The notes under the pieces were generated by a model. That model was given only the letters and a program-made list of their open reading frames with translations, did not search any database and had not been told where the DNA came from. Shown here piece by piece: positions 1-5,551 of a stretch of 8,126 nt of DNA (the stretch's first letter is position 1; every line of letters begins with the position of its first letter). Source of the stretch: AM-0621 sp964573505 (GTDB lineage: Bacteria > Planctomycetota > Planctomycetia > Planctomycetales > Planctomycetaceae); the NCBI GenBank assembly GCA_964573505.1, contig CAZNMS010000409.1:1-8126 (forward strand), given 5' to 3'. Both the position numbers and the translations under genes were made by a program.

Positions 1-1304
1 CCACCGAGACCATTGTTGCCGAACTCAAGAAGAATTCCGTCAAAATCGACACCCGCGAAGAAATCGCTTCCGTCGCTACCAACTCTGCGGCTGATGTGGA
101 AGTCGGTGAACTCATTGCTGACGTGATGGACAAGGTCGGCAAAGACGGCGTGATCACCGTCGAAGAATCCAAGACCATGCAGTTCGAAACCGAATTCGTC
201 GAAGGTATGCAGTTCGAGCGCGGCTACCTGTCGCCTCACTTCGTCACAAACGAAGACTCGCAGACGGTCGAATTCGACAACTGCCGCATCCTGATCTTCG
301 AAGAGAAGATTTCGTCGGTGAAAGATCTTGTGCCGCTGCTTGAGAAGATCTCGAAGGCGAACGCTCAATTGCTGATCATCGCTGAAGACGTTGAAGGCGA
401 AGCGTTGGCAACTCTGGTGGTCAACAAGTTGCGCGGCATTCTGAAGGTCGCGGCAGTAAAGGCTCCGGGATACGGCGATCGTCGTAAGGCTCAACTTGAA
501 GACATTGCGGTTCTCACCGGCGGCAAGGCGATCTTCAAAGATCTCGGTATCAAGCTGGAGAACGTGCAGCTCACGGATCTCGGCAAGGCCAAGAAGATCT
601 TCATCGACGCTGAAAATTGCACGGTCGTTGAAGGTGCTGGTCAGAAGGCTGCGATTGCTGGTCGTTGCGATCAGATTCGCCGCGAGATCGAAGTCACCGA
701 GAGCGAATACGATCGCGAAAAGCTGCAAGAGCGATTGGCCAAGATGGCCGGTGGCGTTGCGGAAATTAAGGTCGGTGCGGCTACCGAAACCGAAATGAAG
801 GAACGTAAAGACTTGATCGACGACGCGCTCGCCGCGACTCGTGCTGCGATCGAAGAAGGCGTTGTTCCGGGCGGTGGAGTGGCTCTTGTTCGTTGTGCGA
901 AGGCGCTCGACAAGGTCGAAGCAACCGGAGACGAAGTGCATGGCGTCGCGATCATCCGCGCTGCGATCACCGTTCCGATGCGAACAATCGCTGAGAACGC
1001 CGGTGTTGACGGAGCAGTGGTTGCCAATCGCATCTCGAAGCTCAAAGAGAAGTCGCACGGCTACGACGCGCTCAACGATCGCTACGGCGACATGCTTGAG
1101 TTCGGCATCGTCGATCCGGCGAAGGTCGTTCGATGTGCTCTGCAAAATGCGTCGAGCGTTGCGAACCTGCTGCTGACGACCGAATGCATTGTAGTCGACG
1201 AGCCGAAGAAACCTGATGCCGACGGCCATCATGATCATCATCACGACGATATGGGCGGCATGGGAGGAATGGGCGGTATGGGCGGCATGCCCGGCATGAT
1301 GTAG
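1..1304 (+). CDS. groEL: 60-kDa chaperonin GroEL, paralog 1 (5' partial)
   Basis: ATP-driven cytoplasmic folding chamber subunit that works with GroES. The gene enters from the left edge; the first full codon is at position 3, and 433 residues are visible. Alignment with the complete paralog downstream suggests that about 122 N-terminal residues, including the first ATP-binding motifs, lie outside. Visible are the end of the first equatorial/intermediate part, the whole apical domain (GMQFERGYLSP, AEDVEGEALATLVVNKLRG, KAPGYGDRRKA), the catalytic-type Asp in DDALAATRA (codon 822-824), the GGG nucleotide loop and GIVDPAKV. The C-terminus carries a His-rich stretch (GHHDHHHDD, 1224-1250) followed by a GGM tail ending at the TAG stop. 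Two oddities: the usually conserved TISANSD segment reads TNSAAD and is one residue shorter, and the apical Tyr equivalent to E. coli Y203 is His (GYLSPH). The family assignment is certain; the symbol does not distinguish paralogs. Confidence 0.98.
   Translation, partial: TETIVAELKKNSVKIDTREEIASVATNSAADVEVGELIADVMDKVGKDGVITVEESKTMQFETEFVEGMQFERGYLSPHFVTNEDSQTVEFDNCRILIFEEKISSVKDLVPLLEKISKANAQLLIIAEDVEGEALATLVVNKLRGILKVAAVKAPGYGDRRKAQLEDIAVLTGGKAIFKDLGIKLENVQLTDLGKAKKIFIDAENCTVVEGAGQKAAIAGRCDQIRREIEVTESEYDREKLQERLAKMAGGVAEIKVGAATETEMKERKDLIDDALAATRAAIEEGVVPGGGVALVRCAKALDKVEATGDEVHGVAIIRAAITVPMRTIAENAGVDGAVVANRISKLKEKSHGYDALNDRYGDMLEFGIVDPAKVVRCALQNASSVANLLLTTECIVVDEPKKPDADGHHDHHHDDMGGMGGMGGMGGMPGMM
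1251..1301 (+). repeat. GGM repeat tail of GroEL paralog 1
   Basis: In-frame codons give MGGMGGMGGMGGMPGMM, the flexible Gly-Met tail typical of housekeeping GroELs that projects into the folding cavity. It directly follows the His-rich run at 1224-1250. The repeat is visible at both DNA and protein level. Confidence 0.9.
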
Positions 1305-1328
1305 GTCGTCGAGTAGTATGACTCTACC

Positions 1329-1349
1329 CCATCGGGCTTGCCCCGATGG
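1329..1349 (+). other. Hairpin 1 in groEL1-groES spacer
   Basis: CCATCGGG (1329-1336) pairs perfectly with CCCGATGG (1342-1349) around a 5-nt loop, starting 25 nt after the groEL stop. No T-run follows, so it is not a classic intrinsic terminator. It may stabilise or process the mRNA, or attenuate transcription into groES (inference). Confidence 0.65.
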
Positions 1350-1354
1350 TTCCG

Positions 1355-1406
1355 TGCCTCGTTGCTACCGCGCACTGCCCGCAATCGCAGCAGTAGCAAT
1401 GAGGCA
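1355..1406 (+). other. Hairpin 2 in groEL1-groES spacer (long stem)
   Basis: TGCCTCGTTGCTAC (1355-1368) pairs with GTAGCAATGAGGCA (1393-1406): 14 pairs with one G-U. An inner CTGC/GCAG stem (1375-1378 with 1387-1390) sits inside the loop. There is no T-run after it. This is the largest of three consecutive hairpins and fits a stable RNA structure between the cistrons. Confidence 0.7.
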
Positions 1407-1411
1407 GATAA

Positions 1412-1432
1412 CCACTGGCACAAGGCCAGTGG
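1412..1432 (+). other. Hairpin 3 in groEL1-groES spacer
   Basis: CCACTGGC (1412-1419) pairs perfectly with GCCAGTGG (1425-1432) around the loop ACAAG, only 5 nt after hairpin 2. There is no T-run. It completes a three-hairpin array that ends about 70 nt before the groES start. Confidence 0.65.
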
Positions 1433-1505
1433 GGAATATGTTGAAATTCAATCAATCTCACTCGGCCAACCGGCCACTTAAGACCTAGGAACTGGAGTTA
1501 GATCA

Positions 1506-1799
1506 ATGGCCACATCTCTGAAGCCACTGGATGATCGCGTTGTTGTCGAACCGCTGAGCGCGGAAGACGTGACTGCAGGCGGCATCGTTCTGCCGGACAG
1601 CGCTAAGGAAAAGCCACAACGCGGCAAGGTGATCGCAGTTGGTCCCGGCAAGTTGCTCGACAGCGGCGATCGTTGCCCGGTCGCAGTCGTCATCGGCGAC
1701 GAAGTCCTCTTTGGCAAGTACGGCGGGACCGACATCGAAGTCGACGGCACTGAAGTCAAGATCCTGCGCGAGTCGGATATTCTCGCGAAGGTTGGCTAA
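1506..1799 (+). CDS. groES: 10-kDa co-chaperonin GroES
   Basis: Heptameric lid of the GroEL chamber, cytoplasmic. The 97-residue length is typical. The N-terminus LKPLDDRVVVEP is the family signature. The mobile loop around residues 18-33 carries the GroEL-binding tripeptide IVL (residues 27-29, in GGIVLPDSAKEKP). The core motifs RGKVIAVGPG, GDEVLFGKYGG and the C-terminal EVKILRESDILA follow. The ATG is supported by GGAG at 1494-1497, 8 nt upstream. It lies downstream of one groEL and upstream of another, whereas the usual bacterial order is groES then groEL. Hairpin-rich spacers on both sides (201 and 301 nt) suggest separate control or processing. It is the only groES in the window, so it may serve both GroELs (inference). 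Confidence 0.98.
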   Translation: MATSLKPLDDRVVVEPLSAEDVTAGGIVLPDSAKEKPQRGKVIAVGPGKLLDSGDRCPVAVVIGDEVLFGKYGGTDIEVDGTEVKILRESDILAKVG

Positions 1800-1805
1800 G
1801 CCATG

Positions 1806-1895
1806 AGCGCACCCTGTAGCTGAAATCGTGAGATTTCAGGCATTTTCACCGTCCGAAATCTGACGATTTCGGCTACAGCAACGTGAAGGTGCGCT
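1806..1895. repeat. 90-bp nested inverted-repeat element (REP/MITE-like)
   Basis: It begins 6 nt after the groES stop. Outer arms AGCGCACC (1806-1813) and GGTGCGCT (1888-1895) are perfect complements. Inside, two roughly 27-bp units lie in inverted orientation (1814-1840 and 1852-1878), both reading CTGTAGC then GAAATCGT on their own strand with a few differences. Each unit is itself a hairpin: TGAAATC-GTGA-GATTTCA (1821-1838) and CCGAAATC-TGAC-GATTTCGG (1853-1872). The element can fold as one long stem or as two small hairpins, which is typical of REP/BIME-like or small non-autonomous elements. No target-site duplication is evident, and no second copy was seen in the window. Confidence 0.7.
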
Positions 1896-1917
1896 GTTGA
1901 ACTAAGTCATGGATGCG

Positions 1918-1946
1918 ACTGCCGAGTAGCAATGCTACTCGGCAGT
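1918..1946 (+). other. Perfect 13-bp hairpin in groES-groEL2 spacer
   Basis: ACTGCCGAGTAGC (1918-1930) pairs perfectly with GCTACTCGGCAGT (1934-1946) around the tri-nucleotide AAT. The stem is very stable but only two Ts follow, so a terminator role for the groEL1-groES transcript is possible but not typical. Confidence 0.6.
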
Positions 1947-1959
1947 TGATGCCGGTCGG

Positions 1960-2034
1960 ATGGGACTCCTGCGACCGATGGGGCAAATGATAAAGTGGTT
2001 TGTCACATACACCCATTCGTCGCAGGCGTCCTAT
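1960..2034 (+). promoter_or_regulatory. Long imperfect inverted repeat upstream of groEL2 (leader stem or operator)
   Basis: GGACTCCTGCGAC (1963-1975) is complementary to GTCGCAGGCGTCC (2019-2031) with a single T-G position that would be a wobble in RNA. Pairing extends outward to 1960/2034 and, after a C-C mismatch and a G-U, inward through ATGGG/CCCAT (1978-1982 with 2012-2016). The loop is 29 nt, AT-rich, and contains TTGTCA (2000-2005). The right arm ends 66 nt before the GTG start. It could be an RNA leader structure or a widely spaced pair of operator half-sites; the regulator is unknown. Confidence 0.5.
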
Positions 2035-2087
2035 TAGTCCCAGAAATTCAAATACCGCCTATTACTCACTTTCAATAACCCTCTCTT

Positions 2088-2093
2088 GAGGAA
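2088..2093 (+). promoter_or_regulatory. Ribosome binding site deciding the GTG start of groEL2
   Basis: GAGGAA lies 7 nt before GTG 2101. An in-frame TTG at 2086 overlaps this site and would add five residues (MRNHN) not expected for GroEL, so GTG 2101 is preferred. Confidence 0.7.
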
Positions 2094-2100
2094 CCATAAC

Positions 2101-3720
2101 GTGCCTAAGCAACTGCTATTCGACGATCGCGCCCGACTCAAGATGCAGAAGGGTGTGAATATGTTGGCCGACGTCGTGGCCGTGACGATGGGACCGACCG
2201 GTCGCAACGTCATCATCGACAAATCATTTGGTAATCCGGTCGTCACCAAAGACGGTGTGACGGTCAGTAAGGAAGTCGAACTCGAAGATCCCTACGAACA
2301 CATGGGCGCAAAGCTGGTGAATGAAGTCGCCAGCAAGACCAGTGATATCGCCGGTGACGGAACGACGACTGCAACGGTTCTGGCCCGCGCGATCTACAGC
2401 GAAGGTCTGCGAAGCATCAGCCTCGGCGCGAATCCGATGGTTGTTCGTCGCGGCATTGATAAGGCCGTTGATGCGGCTCTTGCGGCTCTGAACGCGGCTG
2501 CAAAGCCCGTCACGAGCAAAGAAGAGATCAAGCAAGTCGGCACGATCTCCGCGAACTCGGACTCCGAGATCGGTCAGTTGATTGCTGACGCGATGGAGAG
2601 CGTTGGTCGCGATGGCGTGATCACTGTCGAAGAAGGCAAGACCAGCAAGACGGAACTCAAGCTGGCTGAAGGCATGCAGTTCGATAAGGGCTATGTGTCG
2701 CCGTACTTCGTGACGAATCCTGCCGAAATGAAGTGCGTCTACGACGATCCGCTCATCCTCTTGCACGAAAAGAAGATTTCTTCTCTCCGTGAACTGGTGC
2801 CGCTGTTGGAGAAGGTTGCACAAGCCGGTCGTCCGCTGCTCATCGTCGCTGAAGACGTTGATGGCGAAGCGCTGACCGCACTGGTCGTCAACAAGCTGCG
2901 CGGCATCCTGCCGGTCGTCGCGGTGAAGGCTCCCGGCTTCGGCGATCGTCGCAAGGCGATGCTGCAAGACATGGCGATCCTCACGGGCGGCGAGCTGATT
3001 TCCGAAGACCTCGGTATCAAGTTGGAGAGCGTTGAGCTTTCACAACTCGGTAATGCGAAGAAGGTCGAAGTCACGAAGGACGCTTGCACGATCATCGACG
3101 GTGCTGGCGATACGAAGGCGATTGAAGCCCGAGTTGCTCAGATCCGCGCTCACATCGAAGCGACCGACAGCGAGTACGACAGGGAAAAATTCCAAGAACG
3201 TCTCGCAAAGATCACCGGCGGCGTCGCGATCATTTCGGTCGGTGCAGCCACCGAAGCTGAAATGAAGCAAACAAAGGCCCGCATGGAAGACGCATTACAT
3301 GCGACTCGCGCTTCGGTCGAAGAAGGCATTCTTCCCGGCGGCGGCGTGGCGTTGTTGCGAACTGTCAAGGCGATCAACGAAGTCAAGGCAAAGGGTGACG
3401 AAGCGATCGGCGTGCAAATCGTCGCTCGTGCCGTTCAAGCCCCGATTCGTCAAATCGCTTCGAACAGCGGTTTCGACGGCTCAGTGGTGGCCGACGAAGT
3501 CAGCGAGAAGGAAGGCAACATCGGCTTCAACGCGAACAGCGGCGAATACGTCGACATGTACGAAGCCGGAATCATCGACCCCGCGAAAGTGGTAACCAGC
3601 GCCCTGAAGCACGCCGCCTCAATCGCCGCATTGATGCTGACGACCAGCGTGATGGTGACCCGCACGGACGAACTCGACGGCAAAGGCCAAAAGCCCAAAA
3701 CCGAAGGTGCCGTTCGCTAG
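2101..3720 (+). CDS. groEL: 60-kDa chaperonin GroEL, paralog 2 (complete, no GGM tail)
   Basis: Complete 539-residue GroEL from a GTG start (MPKQLLFDDRARLKM). ATP-site elements are intact: GPTGRN (31-36), KDG with D51, GDGTTTATVL with D86, the intermediate-domain Asp D397 in MEDALHATRA, the PGGGVAL loop, and GIIDPAKV near residue 493. The apical domain keeps GYVSPYF, LVPLLE and GEALTALVVNKLRG for substrate and GroES contacts, so an active ATPase that binds GroES is expected. The C-terminus ends in a charged segment, TRTDELDGKGQKPKTEGAVR, with no Gly-Met repeat. Specialised GroEL copies often differ in the tail. Its spacer upstream has complex inverted repeats and a terminator follows it, so it may be an independently controlled transcription unit (inference). 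Confidence 0.98.
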   Translation: MPKQLLFDDRARLKMQKGVNMLADVVAVTMGPTGRNVIIDKSFGNPVVTKDGVTVSKEVELEDPYEHMGAKLVNEVASKTSDIAGDGTTTATVLARAIYSEGLRSISLGANPMVVRRGIDKAVDAALAALNAAAKPVTSKEEIKQVGTISANSDSEIGQLIADAMESVGRDGVITVEEGKTSKTELKLAEGMQFDKGYVSPYFVTNPAEMKCVYDDPLILLHEKKISSLRELVPLLEKVAQAGRPLLIVAEDVDGEALTALVVNKLRGILPVVAVKAPGFGDRRKAMLQDMAILTGGELISEDLGIKLESVELSQLGNAKKVEVTKDACTIIDGAGDTKAIEARVAQIRAHIEATDSEYDREKFQERLAKITGGVAIISVGAATEAEMKQTKARMEDALHATRASVEEGILPGGGVALLRTVKAINEVKAKGDEAIGVQIVARAVQAPIRQIASNSGFDGSVVADEVSEKEGNIGFNANSGEYVDMYEAGIIDPAKVVTSALKHAASIAALMLTTSVMVTRTDELDGKGQKPKTEGAVR

Positions 3721-3728
3721 GCAAGTAG

Positions 3729-3747
3729 CTTGGGATTCCATCCCGAG
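3729..3747 (+). other. Short hairpin just after groEL2
   Basis: CTTGGGAT (3729-3736) pairs with ATCCCGAG (3740-3747), with one G-T wobble and the loop TCC, 8 nt after the stop. No T-run follows. It may protect the mRNA 3' end. Confidence 0.4.
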
Positions 3748-3783
3748 CCGCAGGGGGCACAACCCTTCGTCAACGCTGCGACC

Positions 3784-3802
3784 GAGTCGTCAAAAACGAC
3801 TC
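3784..3802 (+). other. Hairpin between groEL2 and its terminator
   Basis: GAGTCGT (3784-3790) pairs perfectly with ACGACTC (3796-3802) around the loop CAAAA. There is no T-run after it. The 216-nt gap 3721-3936 otherwise holds only the hairpin at 3729-3747 and the terminator at 3871-3905. Confidence 0.45.
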
Positions 3803-3870
3803 AGTGACTGTGTCAAAGCAGTATCAATCGAAAATTGAAAATGTGAACCATCACAGCTTCAACCGACCCG

Positions 3871-3905
3871 GCCCCCGGCGGCAGTCATGCTTCCGGGGGC
3901 TTTTT
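3871..3905 (+). terminator. Intrinsic terminator of the chaperonin cluster
   Basis: GCCCCCGG (3871-3878) pairs perfectly with CCGGGGGC (3893-3900), with an inner GCA/TGC stem in the loop, followed directly by TTTTT (3901-3905). This is a textbook rho-independent terminator separating the groEL2 unit from the protease block. Confidence 0.92.
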
Positions 3906-3936
3906 CAATGAAGTTGCTATCTCAAATGGATCGGTG

Positions 3937-4635
3937 ATGTTTCAGCAGGGCGATCAAATACGCGATTATGTTTTTCCACTGGCGACTATTGCCCGCGCCG
4001 ACAGGGAGCGACGATATGAGACGTTTCTTGGAACTGCGTTCTTGATTGGTGATCGTGGATTCGCGATGACGGCCGCTCACGTCGCTAAAGGAATCCGTGG
4101 AAAGACTGTCAATGGGATGTTTACATTGGAAAACGGCCAATGGATCGGTTTCGACGTCCTAGAGTTTGAATTGCATCCTTGCGAGGACGTCGCAGTTATT
4201 CGTATCGCCGGTGATTTTTGGAAGTCGTTTTTTCGCATTTCATGCAATCAAGACCACTCCGGAATGCGATACCGAATGCTTGGGTACCCAGAAGACGCAT
4301 TAAGAGAAATCGTCAAGGGCGACCGAGCAATTCAGAGGCCCGATTTGGTCTATACCGAAGGGTATGTTCGGCGTCGAACGAATCACGAGATCTACCCATT
4401 CATTGGCAGTGCATTATTCGAACTCAGCGAAATCGCGGGCCAGGGATGCTCCGGAAGTCCCGTAATCAAGTTTACTCAGCCGGTTTGGGATGTAGCTGGG
4501 GTTTGTATGGGTGAGAGGATCAACGATCGCGGCACGAACGTGTCATATGCTGTTCGAGCTGATGCGTTCTCAGGATGGATTCCAACCATACTCGGAAGAT
4601 CTGTGTACGAGGAATCGTGCCGCGTTTCGGTCTAA
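3937..4635 (+). CDS. Trypsin-like serine peptidase domain protein
   Basis: Predicted chymotrypsin-fold serine peptidase of 232 residues. The triad is visible: His48 in TAAHVAKG, Asp84 in CEDVAVIRI, and Ser172 in GQGCSGSPV, which aligns with trypsin GDSGGP. The strand FLGTAFLIG before the His and the post-Ser strand WDVAGVCMG are also typical. No signal peptide, membrane segment or PDZ domain is apparent, so it is shorter than DegP/HtrA proteins and probably cytoplasmic. Substrates are unknown. ATG 3937 is chosen; a GTG at 3934 directly before it is an equal alternative, and the ribosome site is weak. It begins 31 nt after the terminator, so its promoter must lie in that short stretch or it depends on readthrough. 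The next gene starts 58 nt downstream. Codon use is less biased than in the groEL genes. Confidence 0.85.
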   Translation: MFQQGDQIRDYVFPLATIARADRERRYETFLGTAFLIGDRGFAMTAAHVAKGIRGKTVNGMFTLENGQWIGFDVLEFELHPCEDVAVIRIAGDFWKSFFRISCNQDHSGMRYRMLGYPEDALREIVKGDRAIQRPDLVYTEGYVRRRTNHEIYPFIGSALFELSEIAGQGCSGSPVIKFTQPVWDVAGVCMGERINDRGTNVSYAVRADAFSGWIPTILGRSVYEESCRVSV

Positions 4636-4683
4636 GGACAGTCTGCTTGGGTTACGTCGTGGTCGACTCACCGCATGCTTCTT

Positions 4684-4688
4684 GGAGG
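4684..4688 (+). promoter_or_regulatory. Ribosome binding site deciding the first aspartic protease start
   Basis: GGAGG ends 5 nt before ATG 4694. The open frame continues upstream to 4511, but that part overlaps the serine peptidase gene in another frame and has no protein-like character, so ATG 4694 is the start. Confidence 0.8.
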
Positions 4689-4693
4689 TTCTG

Positions 4694-5113
4694 ATGGGAA
4701 AGGTTTTGGCGAACGCAAAGATCAGCAATCTCTATGACCTACATGATGCAGGTCGGGGTGTTATTGAGAATGACTCGATACGGTCAGTGACAATCTCGGA
4801 CGCGTTAGTTGATACCGGAGCAACAATGTTGTGTTTGCCGAAGCGGCACATCGACCAACTCGGCCTCAAGGCTTGCACAACGAAGACAGCTCGGACTGCG
4901 GCGGGAATTCGTGAATTCACAGTATTTGGGACAGTGCTATTGGAAATTCAAGGACGAGATTGCCGAGTCGACGTCGCGGAACTCCCCGACGATTGCCCAG
5001 CGTTGATCGGCCAAGTGCCACTGGAATTGCTGGATTTCGTCGTCGACCCGCAAGGTCAGCGACTCATCGGCAACCCCGATCACGGCGGCAAACATATGAT
5101 TGATATGTTCTAG
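4694..5113 (+). CDS. Retropepsin-like (clan AA) aspartic protease, first copy
   Basis: Predicted single-lobe aspartic protease of 139 residues, similar in size to a retroviral protease monomer and expected to need a dimer for activity. The catalytic motif is DALVDTGATMLCLP, with Asp40 in DTGA. The later hydrophobic-Gly element ALIGQVPLELLDFVVD (104-119) and the end motif GQRLIGNP (121-128) match small bacterial proteins annotated as clan AA or retroviral-like aspartic proteases. No signal peptide or membrane segment is seen. It follows the serine peptidase by 58 nt on the same strand, which suggests co-transcription. A 225-nt gap to the next gene (5114-5338) holds no terminator or convincing gene. 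Substrates are unknown in this family; the fold is inferred from motifs only. Confidence 0.82.
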   Translation: MGKVLANAKISNLYDLHDAGRGVIENDSIRSVTISDALVDTGATMLCLPKRHIDQLGLKACTTKTARTAAGIREFTVFGTVLLEIQGRDCRVDVAELPDDCPALIGQVPLELLDFVVDPQGQRLIGNPDHGGKHMIDMF

Positions 5114-5338
5114 GGATGCAGGTAGTCATCGAATTCATTTTTCTGCCTCAAGTCGTTTTGCTCGGCGAATTTCGAAACAGATTATGACAGGGAGATAGGA
5201 GACAGGAACATAAGGCGTTTTGTCCGGAAACACGGATGTTTCTTGCCGAGTTGCTTTGTGTGGCACAAGATGATCCGGTAGGCATTTTGCGGTTGCGGAT
5301 TAGGAATTCGTTTTAAATGTGCCTTTGAGGGTGTCGCC

Positions 5339-5551
5339 ATGTCAGTCGAAGAATTAGTCGGACAACTTGATGCGCTGCCAGCGAAGGATCGTTTGCAGAT
5401 CTTGCAGCATCTCGCTGATGACTTGAGTTGTGAACCTGAAATGCAAGGACTGTTCGTGTCAGGTTTCATACCGATGTTTGGGTCGCGCGAATTTCCGGAA
5501 GCACTTGTGGCATTTGAGAGATTTCGGCGGGAAGGATGTGAAACAGTATGA
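5339..5551 (+). CDS. Small protein with antitoxin-like N-terminus
   Basis: Small 70-residue protein of unknown function. The start ATG 5339 has GAGG at 5327-5330, 8 nt upstream. The first 30 residues (MSVEELVGQLDALPAKDRLQ, then ILQHLADDLS) resemble the helical beginning of small addiction-module proteins that read like VEELLEQALALPPEER, but that likeness is short and weak. The remainder (SGFIPMFGSREFPEALVAFERF) is not recognised. Its stop TGA shares bases with the next ATG (ATGA at 5548-5551), so it is probably translationally coupled to the downstream aspartic protease. It could be a partner, inhibitor or adaptor of that protease (inference). The reading frame and ribosome site support a real gene. 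Confidence 0.6.
   Translation: MSVEELVGQLDALPAKDRLQILQHLADDLSCEPEMQGLFVSGFIPMFGSREFPEALVAFERFRREGCETV

Noticed and set aside
2000..2037. TTGTCA (2000-2005) with TATTAG as a sigma-70 promoter for groEL2
   Set aside because: The spacing is about 26 nt, far from the usual 16-18, and no better -10 box is present.
2086..2100. Upstream TTG start for groEL2 adding MRNHN
   Set aside because: It overlaps the GAGGAA ribosome site, and the extra residues are not typical of GroEL; GTG 2101 fits better.
2224..2967. 247-residue minus-strand open frame inside groEL2
   Set aside because: Antisense shadow of a highly conserved, codon-biased gene.
4511..4693. N-terminal extension of the first aspartic protease
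   Set aside because: It overlaps the serine peptidase gene in another frame, and GGAGG at 4684-4688 precisely supports ATG 4694.
5236..5316. 26-codon frame MFLAELLCVAQDDPVGILRL...
   Set aside because: No ribosome site, too short and no recognised family; possible chance frame.
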